From a virus, in IMG/VR virus record IMGVR_UViG_3300010158_000406, positions 1 through 20,047 of that record: a DNA stretch of 20,047 nucleotides. One strand, given 5' to 3'. Below the pieces are notes generated by a model. The model worked only from the letters and a program-made list of their open reading frames with translations, made no database searches and had not been told where the DNA came from. The position numbers and the translations under genes are program-made. Position 1 is the stretch's first letter, and each line of letters opens with the position of its first letter. Positions 19,853-20,047 of this stretch are shown here, piece after piece.

Positions 19853-19881
19853 CCTGCGGTTAGGATATTTTTGTTACGTTA
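19853..19881. repeat. Right arm of nested inverted repeat
   Basis: This is the complement of 19482-19510 with one mismatch (CCTGCGGTTAGG then ATATTTTTGTTACGTTA). About 340 bp lie between the arms. It is too distant for a simple RNA hairpin, so selection on DNA or protein binding is more likely. Confidence 0.88.
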
Positions 19882-19900
19882 GATAGGGTGTACTTTTTCT

Positions 19901-19919
19901 CTTACATTGTAATGTTAAG
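19901..19919. repeat. Inverted repeat with T-run, copy 2
   Basis: CTTACATTGTAATGTTAAG, then seven T, leading directly into palindrome module copy 3. It differs from the first copy by loss of one A in the left arm. Confidence 0.75.
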
Positions 19920-19921
19920 TT

Positions 19922-19969
19922 TTTTTCTTACATCGCATCTCACGACCATGGTTGTCATTTTCTTACATT
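19922..19969. repeat. CATG-palindrome module, copy 3
   Basis: TTTTTCTTACATCGCATCTC, then the dyad ACGACCATGGTTGT (19942-19955, one mismatched pair), then TTTTCTTACATT. It is the only module on the right side of the symmetric element, in the same orientation as copies 1 and 2. Confidence 0.8.
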
Positions 19970-19973
19970 GTCT

Positions 19974-20047
19974 TTTTCTTACATTACCCCTGCCTGTTCG
20001 TTTTCTTACATTACCCCTGCCTGTTCGTTTTCTTACATTACCCCTGC
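19974..20047. repeat. 27-bp tandem repeat running off the right edge
   Basis: Two complete identical 27-base units (19974-20000, 20001-20027) and 20 bases of a third reach the last base of the window. Each unit is TTTTCTTACATTA followed by CCCCTGCCTGTTCG. There are no variable spacers, so it is not CRISPR. Total copy number cannot be seen. Confidence 0.93.

Larger units (their letters stand above)
19306..20047. repeat. Iteron-like CTTACATT array, no gene
   Basis: This AT-rich region has no supported gene. CTTACAT occurs on the plus strand at 19311, 19346, 19360, 19375, 19438, 19816, 19824, 19901, 19927, 19962, 19978, 20005 and 20032, and as ATGTAAG at 19525 and 19771, usually within TTTTCTTACATT(A/G). 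Variants with CTTAACAT (19411, 19795) or ATTGTAAG add to this. Copies lie as direct repeats at the two ends and include inverted copies in the middle. Such density fits a replication-initiator (iteron) origin, a partition site or a multi-copy operator. It continues beyond the right edge. Confidence 0.9.

Noticed and set aside
19974-20047. CRISPR array
   Set aside because: The units abut without spacers, and the other motif copies have irregular spacing; no cas gene is present.
1-20047. tRNA, rRNA, integrase or insertion sequence
   Set aside because: I saw no cloverleaf with CCA-side T-arm signature, no rRNA sequence, no recombinase frame and no terminal inverted repeats with a transposase.

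Overview
The window is the late (virion and lysis) region of a tailed double-stranded DNA phage (Caudoviricetes), plus one rightward early-type unit and a repeat-dense non-coding region at the right edge. There are no bacterial housekeeping genes, rRNAs or tRNAs. An Rz/Rz1-type spanin pair implies a Gram-negative host with an outer membrane. No sheath, baseplate or tape-measure gene is visible, and there are two connector/adaptor-like proteins and an 872-residue portal, so a short-tailed (podovirus-like) virion is the best inference. From memory, many of the small proteins resemble families common in uncultured aquatic phage genomes, but I could not run a search. Conserved positions, not overall similarity, carry the firm calls: terminase, portal, capsid, endolysin, spanins and GroES-like protein.

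Layout, read leftward in the order of late transcription. The packaging block is the small terminase (17158-17769), the large terminase (15572-17158), an HNH-type nuclease overlapping its 3' end, a small basic protein, and the portal (12182-14800). The head block is a 65-aa protein, a GroES-like co-chaperonin (11585-11995), a scaffold-like protein, a 149-aa protein, a 279-aa head protein and the major capsid protein (8423-9334). A strong intrinsic terminator and a structured leader (8283-8396) separate the capsid gene from the genes downstream. Next come two decoration-like proteins, a membrane peptide, and a run of small, very basic Gly/Lys/Met-rich proteins (4100-7251) that share KGG blocks and, in three of them, a common C-terminal tail. 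Two adaptor-like proteins and a zinc-ribbon protein lie among these. The lysis cassette (1340-2735) holds an M15 endolysin, a holin-like protein, a TM plus coiled-coil protein, and Rz with Rz1. Leftmost is the N-terminal part of a repetitive tail fibre that runs off the edge.

Most leftward genes touch or overlap by one to a few bases (ATGA, GTGA, TAATG and TAGTG junctions), which indicates translational coupling in a long polycistronic late transcript. The 442-bp gap 17770-18211 separates the leftward late genes from a rightward unit: an unrecognised 287-aa protein and a 33-aa membrane peptide, ended by a textbook terminator (19232-19264). This gap carries an 18-bp direct repeat and GC-rich inverted repeats and is the natural place for divergent promoters.

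The most unusual part is 19306-20047. It is AT-rich, has no gene, and holds at least 15 exact copies of CTTACAT or its complement. It also has three copies of a roughly 49-bp module with a CCATGG/CCATGA-centred palindrome, three nested inverted-repeat pairs sharing nearly one centre, and a 27-bp tandem repeat running off the edge. It looks like an iteron-type replication origin, a partition site or a multi-site operator; the sequence alone does not decide which.
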